Of a DNA stretch of 64,000 bases, positions 42,857 to 52,170 are shown piece by piece. The translations under genes were made by a program, and so were the position numbers. The notes below the pieces were generated by a model. It saw only the letters and a list, made by a program, of their open reading frames with translations. It did not search any database and was not told the origin of the DNA. This DNA comes from Desulfogranum japonicum DSM 18378 (GTDB taxonomy: Bacteria; Desulfobacterota; Desulfobulbia; Desulfobulbales; Desulfobulbaceae): assembly GCF_000429945.1 (NCBI RefSeq), contig NZ_AUCV01000004.1, positions 168,585 to 232,584 of the forward strand, read 5' to 3'. Each line of letters begins with the position of its first letter. The stretch's first letter is position 1.

Positions 42857-45800
42857 TCATTGCACCTGACGACACCCAGGCCCTTCCAGCAAGCTGGTGC
42901 CATCTGATCTGGGAAGGACCTTAACCTGCACCCCTATCCGTTCCTGCAGCATTGGCACATGGGAAATGACGCCTATTAATTTCCCTGTCCGCTGCAACTC
43001 ACTGAGGGCCTGCAGCGCCACTTCCAGAGCTTCTTCATCCAGGGACCCAAATCCCTCGTCCAGAAAGAGTGAATCAATACGGATATTCCTGCCAGCCATG
43101 GAAGACAGCCCAAGAGACAGCGCCAGGCTGACAATGAAACTCTCGCCACCGCTCAAATTTTTCGTGGAACGTATTTCACCAGCCTGATAACTGTCCATAA
43201 CCTGGAGATCAAGCAATTGTTCCGCTGAACGTAACAGCAGATACCTGTCATTCATTCGGCGAAGATGCCGGTTGGCATGGTGGATAACCAGATCCAAAGT
43301 CATTCCCTGGGCAAACATTCTAAACTTTTTCCCATCTGCTGAGCCAATCAACTGGTGCAGCCTGCCCCATTTGCTCTCCACCTGCTGTTGCAGTTTTACC
43401 TGTTCCAGTTGTTTTTTCTGTTTGTCTTTTGCCTGTTCATTCCGCTGCAACTGTTCAGCCAAGGCCCCGACCTGCTGCAAAACTTCCTGCACCTGCCCGG
43501 ATAATTGCGCCTGTATTACCCGTAGTTCCTCAACCTTCTTCTCTGGCGCATCAGCCTGCTCAAGCCTTTGCAATGCCAATTTTTTTTCCTGAAACAATGT
43601 TATGAGCTGATCATGATGCTTTACAAGATTCTGCTTAAGATGAGCCAGACTATCCATTTCTGCTTCAGGAAGCAGGGCTTGAAGAAACAACTCCACAGAA
43701 GCAAATCCCTTATTCAGCAACAGATCTGTAAGTTGCTCGTGCAGTTTCTGCTCCTGGTCGATATTTTTTTTCAGAGACGCCCCTGTTGCCAGCACTTTTT
43801 CTGCGATCTGCACGCCCAGTTTTTCAATCTGCTGCAATTGTTCCTGAATATTACGAAGCTGTTGCTGCAAAGTCTTTTTCTGTGCAAGTAACTGTTTTTC
43901 CTCCGCATCTGGAATCCGTTCGCCGTAAAGTGCCTGCCGTTCCTGCTGGAGCGCCTTGAGCTGAAGCTGTGCTTCGCCCATGGTTGCATCTTTTTTCTCA
44001 AGAGCAACCTGCTGATCCGCCAAAGTTGCATGCAACTCATCCAGGGCAGCCGTAACAGCCACCAGCTCGCGCTCTGCAATAAGGTGATTGCCGGAGGCTT
44101 CCTGCCACAGCTCTCGACGCTTCTGTAACTGGGCTAAAACAGTGTCCACATTTTCTGGCATAACCTGATCAATTCCAAAGGGCTTCAGCTGTTGCTCCAG
44201 GGCTTCCAACAACTGTTGAGCGCCTTTCTTTGCTTCCAGCTTCTGCTGCTCAGTGGTTTCGATACGGTCATCAATCCGTTCCACTGTGTGTTGCGCTTCT
44301 TTGAGAGCATTTGCATGCTGATGCAACTGATCAAGTAATCCGGAGAGCTCAGCCTGACATTTTTGGAGCTGCTCTGCTCCACTGTCAATGGCTTTCAACT
44401 CCTGCTGCATATGCTGCAAAAGCGCCTGCTTCTCTGCCTGGACATGCATCAGGTCTTCCAGAGTTTCCGGCTTGGTCTCCAGGCCGCAAGAGTCCAATCC
44501 GACCACAAGCTGCTGTTGCAGACGATTCAGAGAGGTCTCAAAAGCCGTACCGCGCTGCAGAATATCCTTTTCTGCCTGCTCAAGTCGAGCCCGTTCTTCC
44601 CTGATATGGACAATCTCTTCATCCAAACTTTTAAGTTCCTTTTCCAGCAGAAAAAGCTCTTCAGCCTTATCTGCGACTTGTGGCTGTTTTTGCATCCAGG
44701 GATGATCAGCGCCGCCACATAATGGACAGGGTTCCCCTGGTTTCAGCCTGGCTCGTGCTTCGCTAAAATCGGCAATGGTTTGACACAGCTGCTGATTAAT
44801 TCGAAGCTGTTCATGCAAATCTTCCCGGGCAGCCCGATCTTTTTGTCTGGATTCCAGACGTTCCCTGCAGCTCGTCAGTTTTTCCCCAGTAAGCTGCCGG
44901 GCTGTTGTGTTTTTTCCCTGCTCCTGGAGCAATTCCTGCTGTTGACCAAACAACCTCCGTGCATCCTCCATTGCCTGCAAAGCGATGCGCAGCTGCTCAA
45001 TTTCCTCACGTAAGGCCGGGGTTTCCCTGCCGGCAAGCCGTTGCTGCTGTTCCCCATGCATAGTAGCATATTGTTTTTCAAGCTCTGCATGACGCTCCTT
45101 GCTTCTAACATGTTGCTCTTTTGCCGTTTCGACTTTGCTGACAGCTTCTTTTCGTTGCTCTCTGGCCTTTTCCAAGGACTGCTTGAGTTCCAGTTGCTGG
45201 TTATCCAGAAGTACCAGACGATTCAATTGCCCTGCAATATCCTGCATCTGTTCAACCAGCTGTTCATCTTCCCGATGCTTTTCCAGGTAGGTGGCCGTAA
45301 GTTGCTGTTTTTCTTGAAACCCTTTTTGCCTGCAAATGAGTTGCTGTTGTTTTTGCTGCTGTTTTTCGCGCTGTTTGTGCAACTCCTGATATTCCCTGCG
45401 CTGCTCTATCAAATGCTTCTCTGCACTGGAAACCTTCACATCAAGGGCACGCACCTGTTTGAGCAATTCCAGTTCCTTTTCAAGGTGCAGTTCAAATTTC
45501 TCTACAGCCTGACCTGTTTCCTTCACCTGGTGTTGAAATTTCTCACAGGCCTGCAAATTTTCTTTTTCCTGCTCCTGCAACACGGCAAGGCGTTTTGTTT
45601 CTTCCTGCACAGTTTGCCTGATACCCATCCAGGTTTCATACGATCCATGCACTGCAACGGCATTTTTTCCGCTTGCATAGCGAGCTAAATCGTCTGCTGC
45701 CTGCTCGCATTTTTCGTGATGTTCTTCAAGTTGACCATGCAACACTGCCAATTCTCGCTGCCTGGCCTCCACCTCTTGCAGGTAAGCAATCTGACGCTCC

Positions 45801-46525
45801 GCATGTGTCAATTCGTACTGTAAAGATTTCACGTTTGCCTGCAGTTCCTGTTGCCGGCTCTTCATGCTCTCTTCTTCATCAGCAGTCAACAACTCCACCG
45901 AATCCAAAGAGGCCAGCAGCATCTCTGTCTGTTTTTTCTCCGCAGTCCAGCGTTCATGCACCTGAACAGATATCTGACTATAGATTTCCGTGCCGGTTAT
46001 CTGTTCAAGAATTGGGGCTCTTTCCGCAGCATCAGCGTTTAAAAACGCGGCAAAATCACCCTGAGCCAGCAGCATGGAGCGAGTAAACTGGGCAAATTCC
46101 AGTCCAGTTATACGTTCGACCAGATTGGCAACCTCTTTCACCTTGGTTTCCAGAACCTTGCCGGTTTCTGCATCAACAATTTCATGTTTATGTTGCTGTA
46201 AATCGCCTTCCGGCTTGCGTCGCGCCCTATGCTGACTCCAGTGACAACGATAGCGGCCCTCGCCTGCGAGAAATTCCACCTCGGCAAAGCACTCCCCTGT
46301 GGAACGGCTCATTATTTCATTGCTGGACCTGGTAATTTTTCCCAGTCTCGGCGTTGCCCCGAACAGAGCCAGACAGATAGCATCCAGAAGCGTTGTTTTA
46401 CCAGCTCCGGTAGGGCCGGTTATGGCGAATATGCCATTGGCAAGAAACTCCGGAGCAGTAAAATCAATCTGCCAGTTACCACGCAACGAGTTGAGATTAC
46501 GAAGATGAAGTGTGAGAATGCGCAT
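42857..46525 (-). CDS. sbcC: exonuclease SbcC (SMC-like ATPase)
   Basis: The large subunit of the SbcCD (Rad50-Mre11-like) nuclease that opens hairpins and processes blocked DNA ends. 1222 residues. Walker A is GPTGAGKTTLLDAI at 37-50. Two long Gln/Glu-rich coiled coils flank a zinc hook (GEPCPLCGGADHP). The ABC signature is NLSGGESFIVSLALSLGLSS and Walker B is LFLDEGFGSLDEEAL near the C-terminus. ATG 46525 is chosen because the conserved MRILTLHLRNLNSL start is there, 4 bp after the sbcD stop; a longer frame reaching 46657 only overlaps sbcD. The many frames seen opposite it are shadows. Confidence 0.95.
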   Translation of the reverse strand: MRILTLHLRNLNSLRGNWQIDFTAPEFLANGIFAITGPTGAGKTTLLDAICLALFGATPRLGKITRSSNEIMSRSTGECFAEVEFLAGEGRYRCHWSQHRARRKPEGDLQQHKHEIVDAETGKVLETKVKEVANLVERITGLEFAQFTRSMLLAQGDFAAFLNADAAERAPILEQITGTEIYSQISVQVHERWTAEKKQTEMLLASLDSVELLTADEEESMKSRQQELQANVKSLQYELTHAERQIAYLQEVEARQRELAVLHGQLEEHHEKCEQAADDLARYASGKNAVAVHGSYETWMGIRQTVQEETKRLAVLQEQEKENLQACEKFQHQVKETGQAVEKFELHLEKELELLKQVRALDVKVSSAEKHLIEQRREYQELHKQREKQQQKQQQLICRQKGFQEKQQLTATYLEKHREDEQLVEQMQDIAGQLNRLVLLDNQQLELKQSLEKAREQRKEAVSKVETAKEQHVRSKERHAELEKQYATMHGEQQQRLAGRETPALREEIEQLRIALQAMEDARRLFGQQQELLQEQGKNTTARQLTGEKLTSCRERLESRQKDRAAREDLHEQLRINQQLCQTIADFSEARARLKPGEPCPLCGGADHPWMQKQPQVADKAEELFLLEKELKSLDEEIVHIREERARLEQAEKDILQRGTAFETSLNRLQQQLVVGLDSCGLETKPETLEDLMHVQAEKQALLQHMQQELKAIDSGAEQLQKCQAELSGLLDQLHQHANALKEAQHTVERIDDRIETTEQQKLEAKKGAQQLLEALEQQLKPFGIDQVMPENVDTVLAQLQKRRELWQEASGNHLIAERELVAVTAALDELHATLADQQVALEKKDATMGEAQLQLKALQQERQALYGERIPDAEEKQLLAQKKTLQQQLRNIQEQLQQIEKLGVQIAEKVLATGASLKKNIDQEQKLHEQLTDLLLNKGFASVELFLQALLPEAEMDSLAHLKQNLVKHHDQLITLFQEKKLALQRLEQADAPEKKVEELRVIQAQLSGQVQEVLQQVGALAEQLQRNEQAKDKQKKQLEQVKLQQQVESKWGRLHQLIGSADGKKFRMFAQGMTLDLVIHHANRHLRRMNDRYLLLRSAEQLLDLQVMDSYQAGEIRSTKNLSGGESFIVSLALSLGLSSMAGRNIRIDSLFLDEGFGSLDEEALEVALQALSELQRTGKLIGVISHVPMLQERIGVQVKVLPRSDGTSLLEGPGCRQVQ

Positions 46526-46529
46526 GCTT

Positions 46530-47756
46530 TTATTCGCTCCGACGGTCTTGCATATGCATGGAGGAGAGAATCTCCTGGAAACAATCGCGTAATTCAATAC
46601 GCTCATCATCACCCAGGTCAACGGATTGCAGACAGCGTTCAAACACCTCGTCCACACTTAAATCATCCAGGGATTGCGCCTCATATTCCTGGGCAAGAGC
46701 GGTTTTGAGATGCAGACTGGTCCGAATTCGCAAAAGAGACATATCACTGTCGTCCACGGCATCATACAGCTGCTGCCGAAGAGCGCCTGCCTCCATCACG
46801 CCTTGATGACGGATTTCCAGCCATGCTGTACTTCCCTGTTCCTTCAGTTGCGCAATCTCCAGGAGCAATTCAGGCAATTCACCCTTGAGTATATGTAATT
46901 CCCTGAAAGCCGGCACCGGCACCTCATGCACCTGAAGCTTTTCCCTGTCACACTCCACCTGCAGCATCACTTTCGCCTTTCGGGCCTCATTAAATCCCAT
47001 GGGCAAAGGAGCTCCGGAATATCGGATGGTTTCCCCGCCTCCAACACGCTGCGCCAGATGCAAGTGCCCCAGGGCAAAATAAGTCATGCCTTCAGGGAAA
47101 CGACCTCCAAACGTCTGCTGTAACCCACCAACATACACATCTCGAACACCATCACCATCAACGGTCTTTGCTCCTGTCATAAACAGGTGCCCCATGCCTA
47201 TCACAGGCAACGGTTTCCCACGTTCCTCTCTGATCTCCATAGCTGCCGCATATACCTGTTGATAATGTCGCTCAATTTCTTTCTCCATTCGGGCAGCCTT
47301 CTCTTCCTGGCTTTCTCCTGCCCCAGCAAGACGAATATCGCGATCACGAAGAAACGGCACAGCGCAGACCAAAAGATCATCACCCTGTAGGCCTGGAATA
47401 TAAACAACCTGATCCCTGGGCTCGGTTGCAGGTGTTCCGGTTACATGAACATCAAATTGCTTGAGCAGGTCTTTAGGCGCTTCCAGCAAGGTTGGAGAGT
47501 CATGATTGCCGGCAATGATTACCACAGCCCTGCACGGGCTGTTGGAGATTCTATGGAGAAAACGATAGTACAGTTCCAGGGCGCGGTTCCCCGGCGTGGT
47601 GGTGTCAAAAATGTCACCTGCCACCAGGAGCAGTTCAATTTCCTGCTCTGCAATATAGTCGACCAGCCAGTTCAGATAGGCGGCAAATTCATCATACCTG
47701 TTGCGTCCATATAAACGATGCCCTAAATGCCAATCTGAAGTGTGCAAAATGCGCAT
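46530..47756 (-). CDS. sbcD: exonuclease SbcD (Mre11-like phosphodiesterase)
   Basis: The nuclease subunit partner of SbcC. 408 residues. Metallophosphoesterase motifs in order: MRILHTSDWHLGHRLYG (motif I), LVAGDIFDTTTPGN (II), VIIAGNHDSP (III), FALGHLHLAQRVGG (IV) and the C-terminal SbcD domain. The length matches E. coli SbcD (400). It is followed at once by sbcC and preceded by a DMT transporter whose stop is 3 bp upstream of its start, so all three may be cotranscribed. Confidence 0.95.
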   Translation of the reverse strand: MRILHTSDWHLGHRLYGRNRYDEFAAYLNWLVDYIAEQEIELLLVAGDIFDTTTPGNRALELYYRFLHRISNSPCRAVVIIAGNHDSPTLLEAPKDLLKQFDVHVTGTPATEPRDQVVYIPGLQGDDLLVCAVPFLRDRDIRLAGAGESQEEKAARMEKEIERHYQQVYAAAMEIREERGKPLPVIGMGHLFMTGAKTVDGDGVRDVYVGGLQQTFGGRFPEGMTYFALGHLHLAQRVGGGETIRYSGAPLPMGFNEARKAKVMLQVECDREKLQVHEVPVPAFRELHILKGELPELLLEIAQLKEQGSTAWLEIRHQGVMEAGALRQQLYDAVDDSDMSLLRIRTSLHLKTALAQEYEAQSLDDLSVDEVFERCLQSVDLGDDERIELRDCFQEILSSMHMQDRRSE

Positions 47757-47759
47757 TCT

Positions 47760-48644
47760 CTACACATCCTTAATTTGAACCCGGAGAGTGGTCATCAGAA
47801 TACCCCCAAAAATGAAAAGCATCCCCTGAGCATGGAACAACGCAAATTTTTCTCCCAAAAAGATGATGGCAAGAATAGTGCTGAAAACCGGCATGAGATG
47901 AACAAAGGGACCAGCCTTATTAGCCCCCACAGTACGTACTGCCCGGTTCCAGAAGAGAAAAGCCATGACAGATGCAAAAATTCCAACGTAAAGAATACTG
48001 GCAATATTGCCCGAAGTCAGAGCAACCATTTTGCCCTGACTGATTTCCAGACAATAAAAGGGCAGTATTCCTATGAGACCGATCACCACAATCCCTCCCA
48101 TATACGAGAAAGGGTGTAAATCTTTAGGCATATTTCTCAAATTGGTGGAATATGATGCCCACATAATTCCCGCAAGCAATACATACATATCGCCTTGATT
48201 CCAATCCACATTCAGAAGCGTAGCCAGTTTTCCCTTTGCTATAATCAGCAACACACCGGCAAAAGAGACAAAAACACCTGCAATCTGGCGAAAAGTCAGT
48301 GTCTCTCGAAATCCCACCCAGGAAATGACAACAATAAAAATAGGCGTCATGGATGTGAGCAGCACGCCGTTAATGGCTGTTGTTGTCTGCATGGCCAGGT
48401 AGATAAGACTGTTAAATCCCGTTACTCCCAATAGCCCCTGGATGATCATATACCGAGAATTTTTGAAAAAAATCTCTTTATCACGACGAAGCTGAGGCAA
48501 CGTAAAAAGACTCAAAACAATCATAGCAACCACCCACCTCCAAAACGATAAGCCCATGGGCGGAATGGATGCGTGCATGCCGCGGCTGATGACAAAATTA
48601 CCGGACCAGAACAAGGTGGCCATAACAAGCAGGAAATAAGGCAT
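47760..48644 (-). CDS. DMT superfamily (EamA) transporter
   Basis: 294 residues with 10 predicted TM helices in two EamA repeats. Repeat 1 starts YFLLVMATLFWSGNFVISRG; repeat 2 has GDMYVLLAGIMWASYSTNLR. The signature near the ends is VGANKAGPFVHLMPVFSTIL and AIIFLGEKFALFHAQG, conserved in RhaT/YdcZ-like exporters. The substrate is unknown. ATG 48644 is preferred to the TTG at 48662; neither has a strong ribosome site. Confidence 0.88.
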   Translation of the reverse strand: MPYFLLVMATLFWSGNFVISRGMHASIPPMGLSFWRWVVAMIVLSLFTLPQLRRDKEIFFKNSRYMIIQGLLGVTGFNSLIYLAMQTTTAINGVLLTSMTPIFIVVISWVGFRETLTFRQIAGVFVSFAGVLLIIAKGKLATLLNVDWNQGDMYVLLAGIMWASYSTNLRNMPKDLHPFSYMGGIVVIGLIGILPFYCLEISQGKMVALTSGNIASILYVGIFASVMAFLFWNRAVRTVGANKAGPFVHLMPVFSTILAIIFLGEKFALFHAQGMLFIFGGILMTTLRVQIKDV

Positions 48645-48910
48645 AAGAAAATCTACAGTCAAAAGTTTGCAGTAATATATGCAGGTTGCCAGAGCTGCTA
48701 CAGCCTTCCAGATGTAACGCGTTCCAGAAAAATTGAACAGGAAAAAATAGTTTCATTTCAGGTTGGCAAATACGCATAAAGCCGCTGGAGCAAAGATCAT
48801 GACGAATACTGCTTTGCAGCAGATTGTAGTTGTTATTCTCAACCAATACAGTAAATCTTTCAGAGCAATTCTGCACGACTCAACAGCAAACTCCACAACC
48901 GGAGGCTCCC

Positions 48911-49462
48911 ATGTCAGAGACAATATTCGAACCCTTCATGGATCGATTAAGCAGGGATATCCGCAACCAACTCTCAGAATCCCTTATCGATGTGCTCAAG
49001 CAGCAATCCCTGCAGCCGGCCGAGCAGGTTGCCAGTTCCTTTGCTTCACGGGCTACAGCTCCCTGTTATCAGGAATACATTGCCTTCAGACTGCAACAAT
49101 ATGCAAAAAGTCTGAAAATCATTACAGATTATCATACGGACCCTCTCTGGCAGGGTTTTGTACTCTGGGATAACGAGTTGTTTTTCGAAGTCCACGAAGT
49201 AGTTGAACACGCCTGGTTAAAACAGCAGGGCCAAGAAAAACTCCTGCTCCAGGCCATGGTCAGAGCTGCCGGAGTATATATCAAACTTGAGTACGGTTAC
49301 CGGGAGGCGGCAGGAAAAATGGCGTCCAAAGCTCTGCCGGTTCTGCGAGATCAACAACAACGTCTTGCGGAGTACATTGATCCCCAGATCCTGATCCAGG
49401 CCCTTGAACGCCCTGAAATGCCTGCACCAAAGTTACTCAAACCTGGTGCGCGGAGTCGTTAA
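48911..49462 (+). CDS. DUF309 domain protein
   Basis: 183 residues. The DUF309 domain has the hallmark WDNELFFEVHEVVEHAWLKQ followed by AMVRAAGVYIKLEYGYREAA. Proteins of this domain are helical, small and uncharacterised; the conserved His/Glu residues suggest metal binding. It starts at ATG 48911 because GGAGG lies 6 nt upstream. It is followed 11 bp later by a flavodoxin-like reductase, suggesting an operon. Function unknown. Confidence 0.82.
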   Translation: MSETIFEPFMDRLSRDIRNQLSESLIDVLKQQSLQPAEQVASSFASRATAPCYQEYIAFRLQQYAKSLKIITDYHTDPLWQGFVLWDNELFFEVHEVVEHAWLKQQGQEKLLLQAMVRAAGVYIKLEYGYREAAGKMASKALPVLRDQQQRLAEYIDPQILIQALERPEMPAPKLLKPGARSR

Positions 49463-49473
49463 AAAACGTTGGT

Positions 49474-50256
49474 ATGAAAATCGTAGCAATCAACGGATCC
49501 CACAAGAAAGTGGGTGGAAACACTCAAATCATTTTAGACCATCTTCTGGCAGGGGCTGCGAGCAAGGGAGCTGCTGTTGAAACTATACGCCTCTCCACCT
49601 ATGATATAAGACCATGCCTGGCTTGCGATGCGTGTCAACGGCTGGAGTTCTATGCGTGTATTCAGGACACTAAGGATGACTTTCTCAAAATACTAGAGAC
49701 TTTTCGTTCAGCCGATACCATTGTATTCGCAACACCGATCTATGTATTTCACATGTCCAGCAGACTGCGGGTATTCTTTGAGCGCATGTATGGAAGGGGG
49801 AAAAGCAACATCAATACCTATTCCAAAACGCATTTATTTTTCCACGATATTGATCATCAAACCCTGTCCAAGCCGTTTGTTTCCGTCATCACTGCCTCCA
49901 ATACAGAGGACCTGACAACACAGAGCACAGAACTTTTTTTCAAAACATACTCGGCTTTCATGGATGCCCCTCAGGTAGGGTCCATAGTAAGAAATGGATG
50001 GGCACTTTTGCATAAAGAGATTCAAAAAGAACCCAACAAAAAACTGGCAAAAATCCTTGCTGATGTTCATTTTGCAGGACGACAATTGGCAACTGACGGC
50101 TTTATCTCCCGTAAAATCGAAAAACGAATTCGAGCTAACGTGCTGCCAATACCCAAAACAGTATTCAACATACTGAAGCGGTTCCCTCATACCAGAAAGA
50201 AAATACTGGAAAAATCAAAACAGAGAACCTCGATCAAGCCCTCTTCTTTAGTATAA
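49474..50256 (+). CDS. flavodoxin family / NAD(P)H-dependent FMN reductase-like protein
   Basis: 260 residues. The N-terminal flavodoxin fold has VAINGSHKKVGGNTQIILDH (FMN-phosphate loop), PCLACDACQRLEFYAC (Cys-rich, as in iron-sulfur flavoprotein/WrbA-like relatives), DTIVFATPIYVFHMSSRLRV and FFERMYGRG. The C-terminal 80 residues are extra and basic (RANVLPIPKTVFNILKRFPH). It probably transfers electrons from NAD(P)H to a small acceptor. It follows the DUF309 gene. Confidence 0.85.
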   Translation: MKIVAINGSHKKVGGNTQIILDHLLAGAASKGAAVETIRLSTYDIRPCLACDACQRLEFYACIQDTKDDFLKILETFRSADTIVFATPIYVFHMSSRLRVFFERMYGRGKSNINTYSKTHLFFHDIDHQTLSKPFVSVITASNTEDLTTQSTELFFKTYSAFMDAPQVGSIVRNGWALLHKEIQKEPNKKLAKILADVHFAGRQLATDGFISRKIEKRIRANVLPIPKTVFNILKRFPHTRKKILEKSKQRTSIKPSSLV

Positions 50257-50441
50257 ACAAAAAGTTGCAGATCCCGTGAATGGTTACTTTTTGTGGATGT
50301 GCTTATGGAATATACACTCTGATAACAAACCAAAACTGAAAATTAAACAATATGCCGGACTCCATACCACTCACTTAAACCTTGCATCAAAGCATGATTG
50401 ATGGTAATTACCTGCCATCCAAATCTAGTTTGATCATGAGC

Positions 50442-50518
50442 GCACCCGTAGCTCAGCTGGATAGAGCATCGGACTTCGAATCCGAGAGTCGGGGGTTCGA
50501 ATCCCTCCGGGTGTGCCA
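50442..50518 (+). tRNA. tRNA-Arg (anticodon TCG)
   Basis: A 77-nt cloverleaf with encoded CCA. The acceptor GCACCCG pairs with CGGGTGT (one G-U at the tip), the anticodon stem is TCGGA/TCCGA with loop CTTCGAA, and the T arm is GGGGG-TTCGAAT-CCCTC. It reads CGA/CGG. Mobile-element debris begins 0.7 kb downstream. Confidence 0.94.
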
Positions 50519-50592
50519 ATCATTTCAGATATTTAGGCTAATTCATCAGCCCGTTTGTTGAAATGAAAATTGACATAAATTGGCACATTTTT

Positions 50593-50642
50593 CGCCTATA
50601 TTTTTCAAGCTCCTACGCATGGAAAATATAGGCGTTTTTTTT
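50593..50642 (+). terminator. terminator after tRNA-Arg(TCG)
   Basis: CGCCTATATTTTTC (50593-50606) pairs with GGAAAATATAGGCG (50621-50634), one G-T pair, followed by eight T. A strong intrinsic terminator. Confidence 0.85.
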
Positions 50643-50717
50643 GCGGGTCTTTTTTTATTTTGCAGGGGAGTCGCCCAGCTGGAAAAATCTCAAGGTTTTG
50701 TTCTTATTGATAAAAAA

Positions 50718-51047
50718 ATGAAAAATATATTGTTCATCTGCAGTCAAAATAAATTGAGAAGCCCTACAGCAGAAACAATATTTTCTGACAAAGAAGGTTT
50801 TGATGTTTTGTCGGCTGGTCTAAATAACGATGCAGAAATTCCGTTGACTAAAGAGCTCGTAGAATGGGCAGAAACTATCTTCGTTATGGAGAAATCGCAA
50901 AAAAATAAACTGCAAAAAAAGTTTAGGAAAAGTCTCAACAAGCAAAGAGTAATCTGCTTGGACATACCAGATGATTATGAGTATATGCAACCTGAACTAG
51001 TTACTATCTTTAACAGTAAGCTAGACAACTTCTTCAAAATAAAATAA
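50718..51047 (+). CDS. small low-molecular-weight protein-tyrosine-phosphatase-like protein
   Basis: 109 residues. It starts MKNILFICSQNKLRSPTAET, which contains the PTP loop C-x5-R (CSQNKLR). It has VEWAETIFVMEKSQKNKL and CLDIPDDYEYM, where Asp could be the general acid. The length is typical of the short LMW-PTP-like family, which is distinct from arsenate reductases and rarely characterised. AT-rich compared with its neighbours, and located between a tRNA and transposon debris, so likely horizontally acquired. Confidence 0.85.
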   Translation: MKNILFICSQNKLRSPTAETIFSDKEGFDVLSAGLNNDAEIPLTKELVEWAETIFVMEKSQKNKLQKKFRKSLNKQRVICLDIPDDYEYMQPELVTIFNSKLDNFFKIK

Positions 51048-51194
51048 AAAAAAACGATAGCAAGCGAATCAACCGAGCTCACTGAAGCTCGCCGGCTATC
51101 ATAGCGTTCTTTTTCGCTAAGGTCGTGCTGATTTCCCGAATCATACTGTGGCACCTGCTGCCGCCGTCCTTCATTGACAATCTTTATCAAATAG
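51048..51194. other. non-coding sequence before the IS fragment
   Basis: No gene recognised. The 51048-51492 stretch contains only the transposase fragment at 51195-51332 and short anonymous sequence on each side of it. Confidence 0.4.
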
Positions 51195-51332
51195 CAAATA
51201 CGGGCAGGCTGGCTTTACCTTGCAGTTGTTATATATCTGTTTAATCGAGAAGTTGTTGGCTGGTCTATGGGTGAGCGCATTGACCGGCACCTGGTAATCA
51301 ATGCACCCCGGATGGCTATTTGGAGAAAGTAG
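51195..51332 (+). pseudogene. IS3-family transposase (OrfB) fragment
   Basis: The + strand encodes [20 protein letters not shown] then [20 protein letters not shown] followed by a stop. This is the region around the second catalytic Asp of the IS3 OrfB DDE domain (normally AVVIDLFSR). Here that Asp is Tyr, and both ends are cut by stops, so it is a dead fragment. Confidence 0.8.
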
Positions 51333-51492
51333 CCGGATGACCTGCAGGCTCAAATTATTCGAAGCTTTTACGCACAGATAGTCGATGGACTATCTTACAA
51401 AAATGACGAAAGAATTGCATCGGCAAAACAGCATGTTGCCCAGAAGGACCTCTTCTAACTGATAAACTCCTGTCTGAGTTGTGCCCGGAAAA

Positions 51493-51812
51493 ATGACAAA
51501 CACAAATCAATTCTATGCAGGGCTTACGCCTTTGTATCACCTCATTTATCCGGATTGGGATAAAAGCATTCAGTACCAAGGCAGAATGCTTGAAACTGTA
51601 ATACATGAAATTGTGGATGATAACGCCTCATCTGTTCTCGATGTTTCTTGCGGCATCGGTACGCAAGCTCTTGCCCTATCCAGCAGGGGGTATCATGTAC
51701 CTGCGTCCGACCTTTCGCCTCAGGAGGTCGAGCGGGCAAAGCAGGAAGCAACCTTACGCGGTTTATGCATTGTTTTCTCAGTGGCGACATGCGTCATGCA
51801 TTCAACCATCAC
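51493..51812 (+). pseudogene. class I SAM-dependent methyltransferase, 5' part, frameshifted and truncated
   Basis: From ATG 51493 the protein reads FYAGLTPLYHLIYPDWDKS, then motif I VLDVSCGIGTQALALSSRGY and DLSPQEVERAKQEA. At 51783-51788 the continuing homology (DMRHAFNHH) moves to another frame, consistent with loss of one base. Recognisable sequence stops at about 51812, where a reverse-oriented group II intron 5' fragment begins. The C-terminal half is missing. Confidence 0.75.
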
Positions 51813-52115
51813 GTCCCCGGATTAGAACGTAATTTTTCACTACACGATCGCAGCATTTACCGTATTTTCTGAACCTTGGCTTTATCATGTATAGCTGACT
51901 TACCCGGAGACTCAGCCTTGTATGCTGTTTCTGGGCGTCGGTCCATAGTTGCGGAGTCTCGCACCTCCCTTACCTGCACTCCAGCTTCTTTCAGACATCC
52001 CCTCACGAGACTACCCTTGCCTTCGGCTAGTATTTATGCTTCTGTAATTTCATAGAAACAAGGTTCACATACAGGGGCCTTACCCCCCATAAAATTACGC
52101 CCATGCCGGGCGTAC
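51813..52115 (-). mobile_element. group II intron 5' fragment (no reverse transcriptase)
   Basis: Read on the minus strand from 52115, GTACGCCCGGCATGGGCG forms the 5' hairpin typical of bacterial group II introns. It is followed by GGGGGGTAAGGCCCC, then GTAGTCTCGTGAGGGG, CAAGGCTGAGTCTCCGGG and ATTACGTTCTAATCCGGGG, segments I recognise from memory as domain I-III parts. Domains V/VI and an intron-encoded reverse transcriptase are absent. The 345-bp gap to the next gene (51826-52170) is accounted for mainly by this fragment. Confidence 0.5.
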
Positions 52116-52170
52116 CGCGAGTCCGTCAACGGGACGCCCTTTCGTACAACGTTGCGTAAGGATAAAGATT

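Noticed and set aside
45041..45688. A 215-codon plus-strand open frame rich in Leu and Phe
   Set aside because: It is the antisense of the Gln/Glu-rich coiled coil of sbcC; no ribosome site and no family features.
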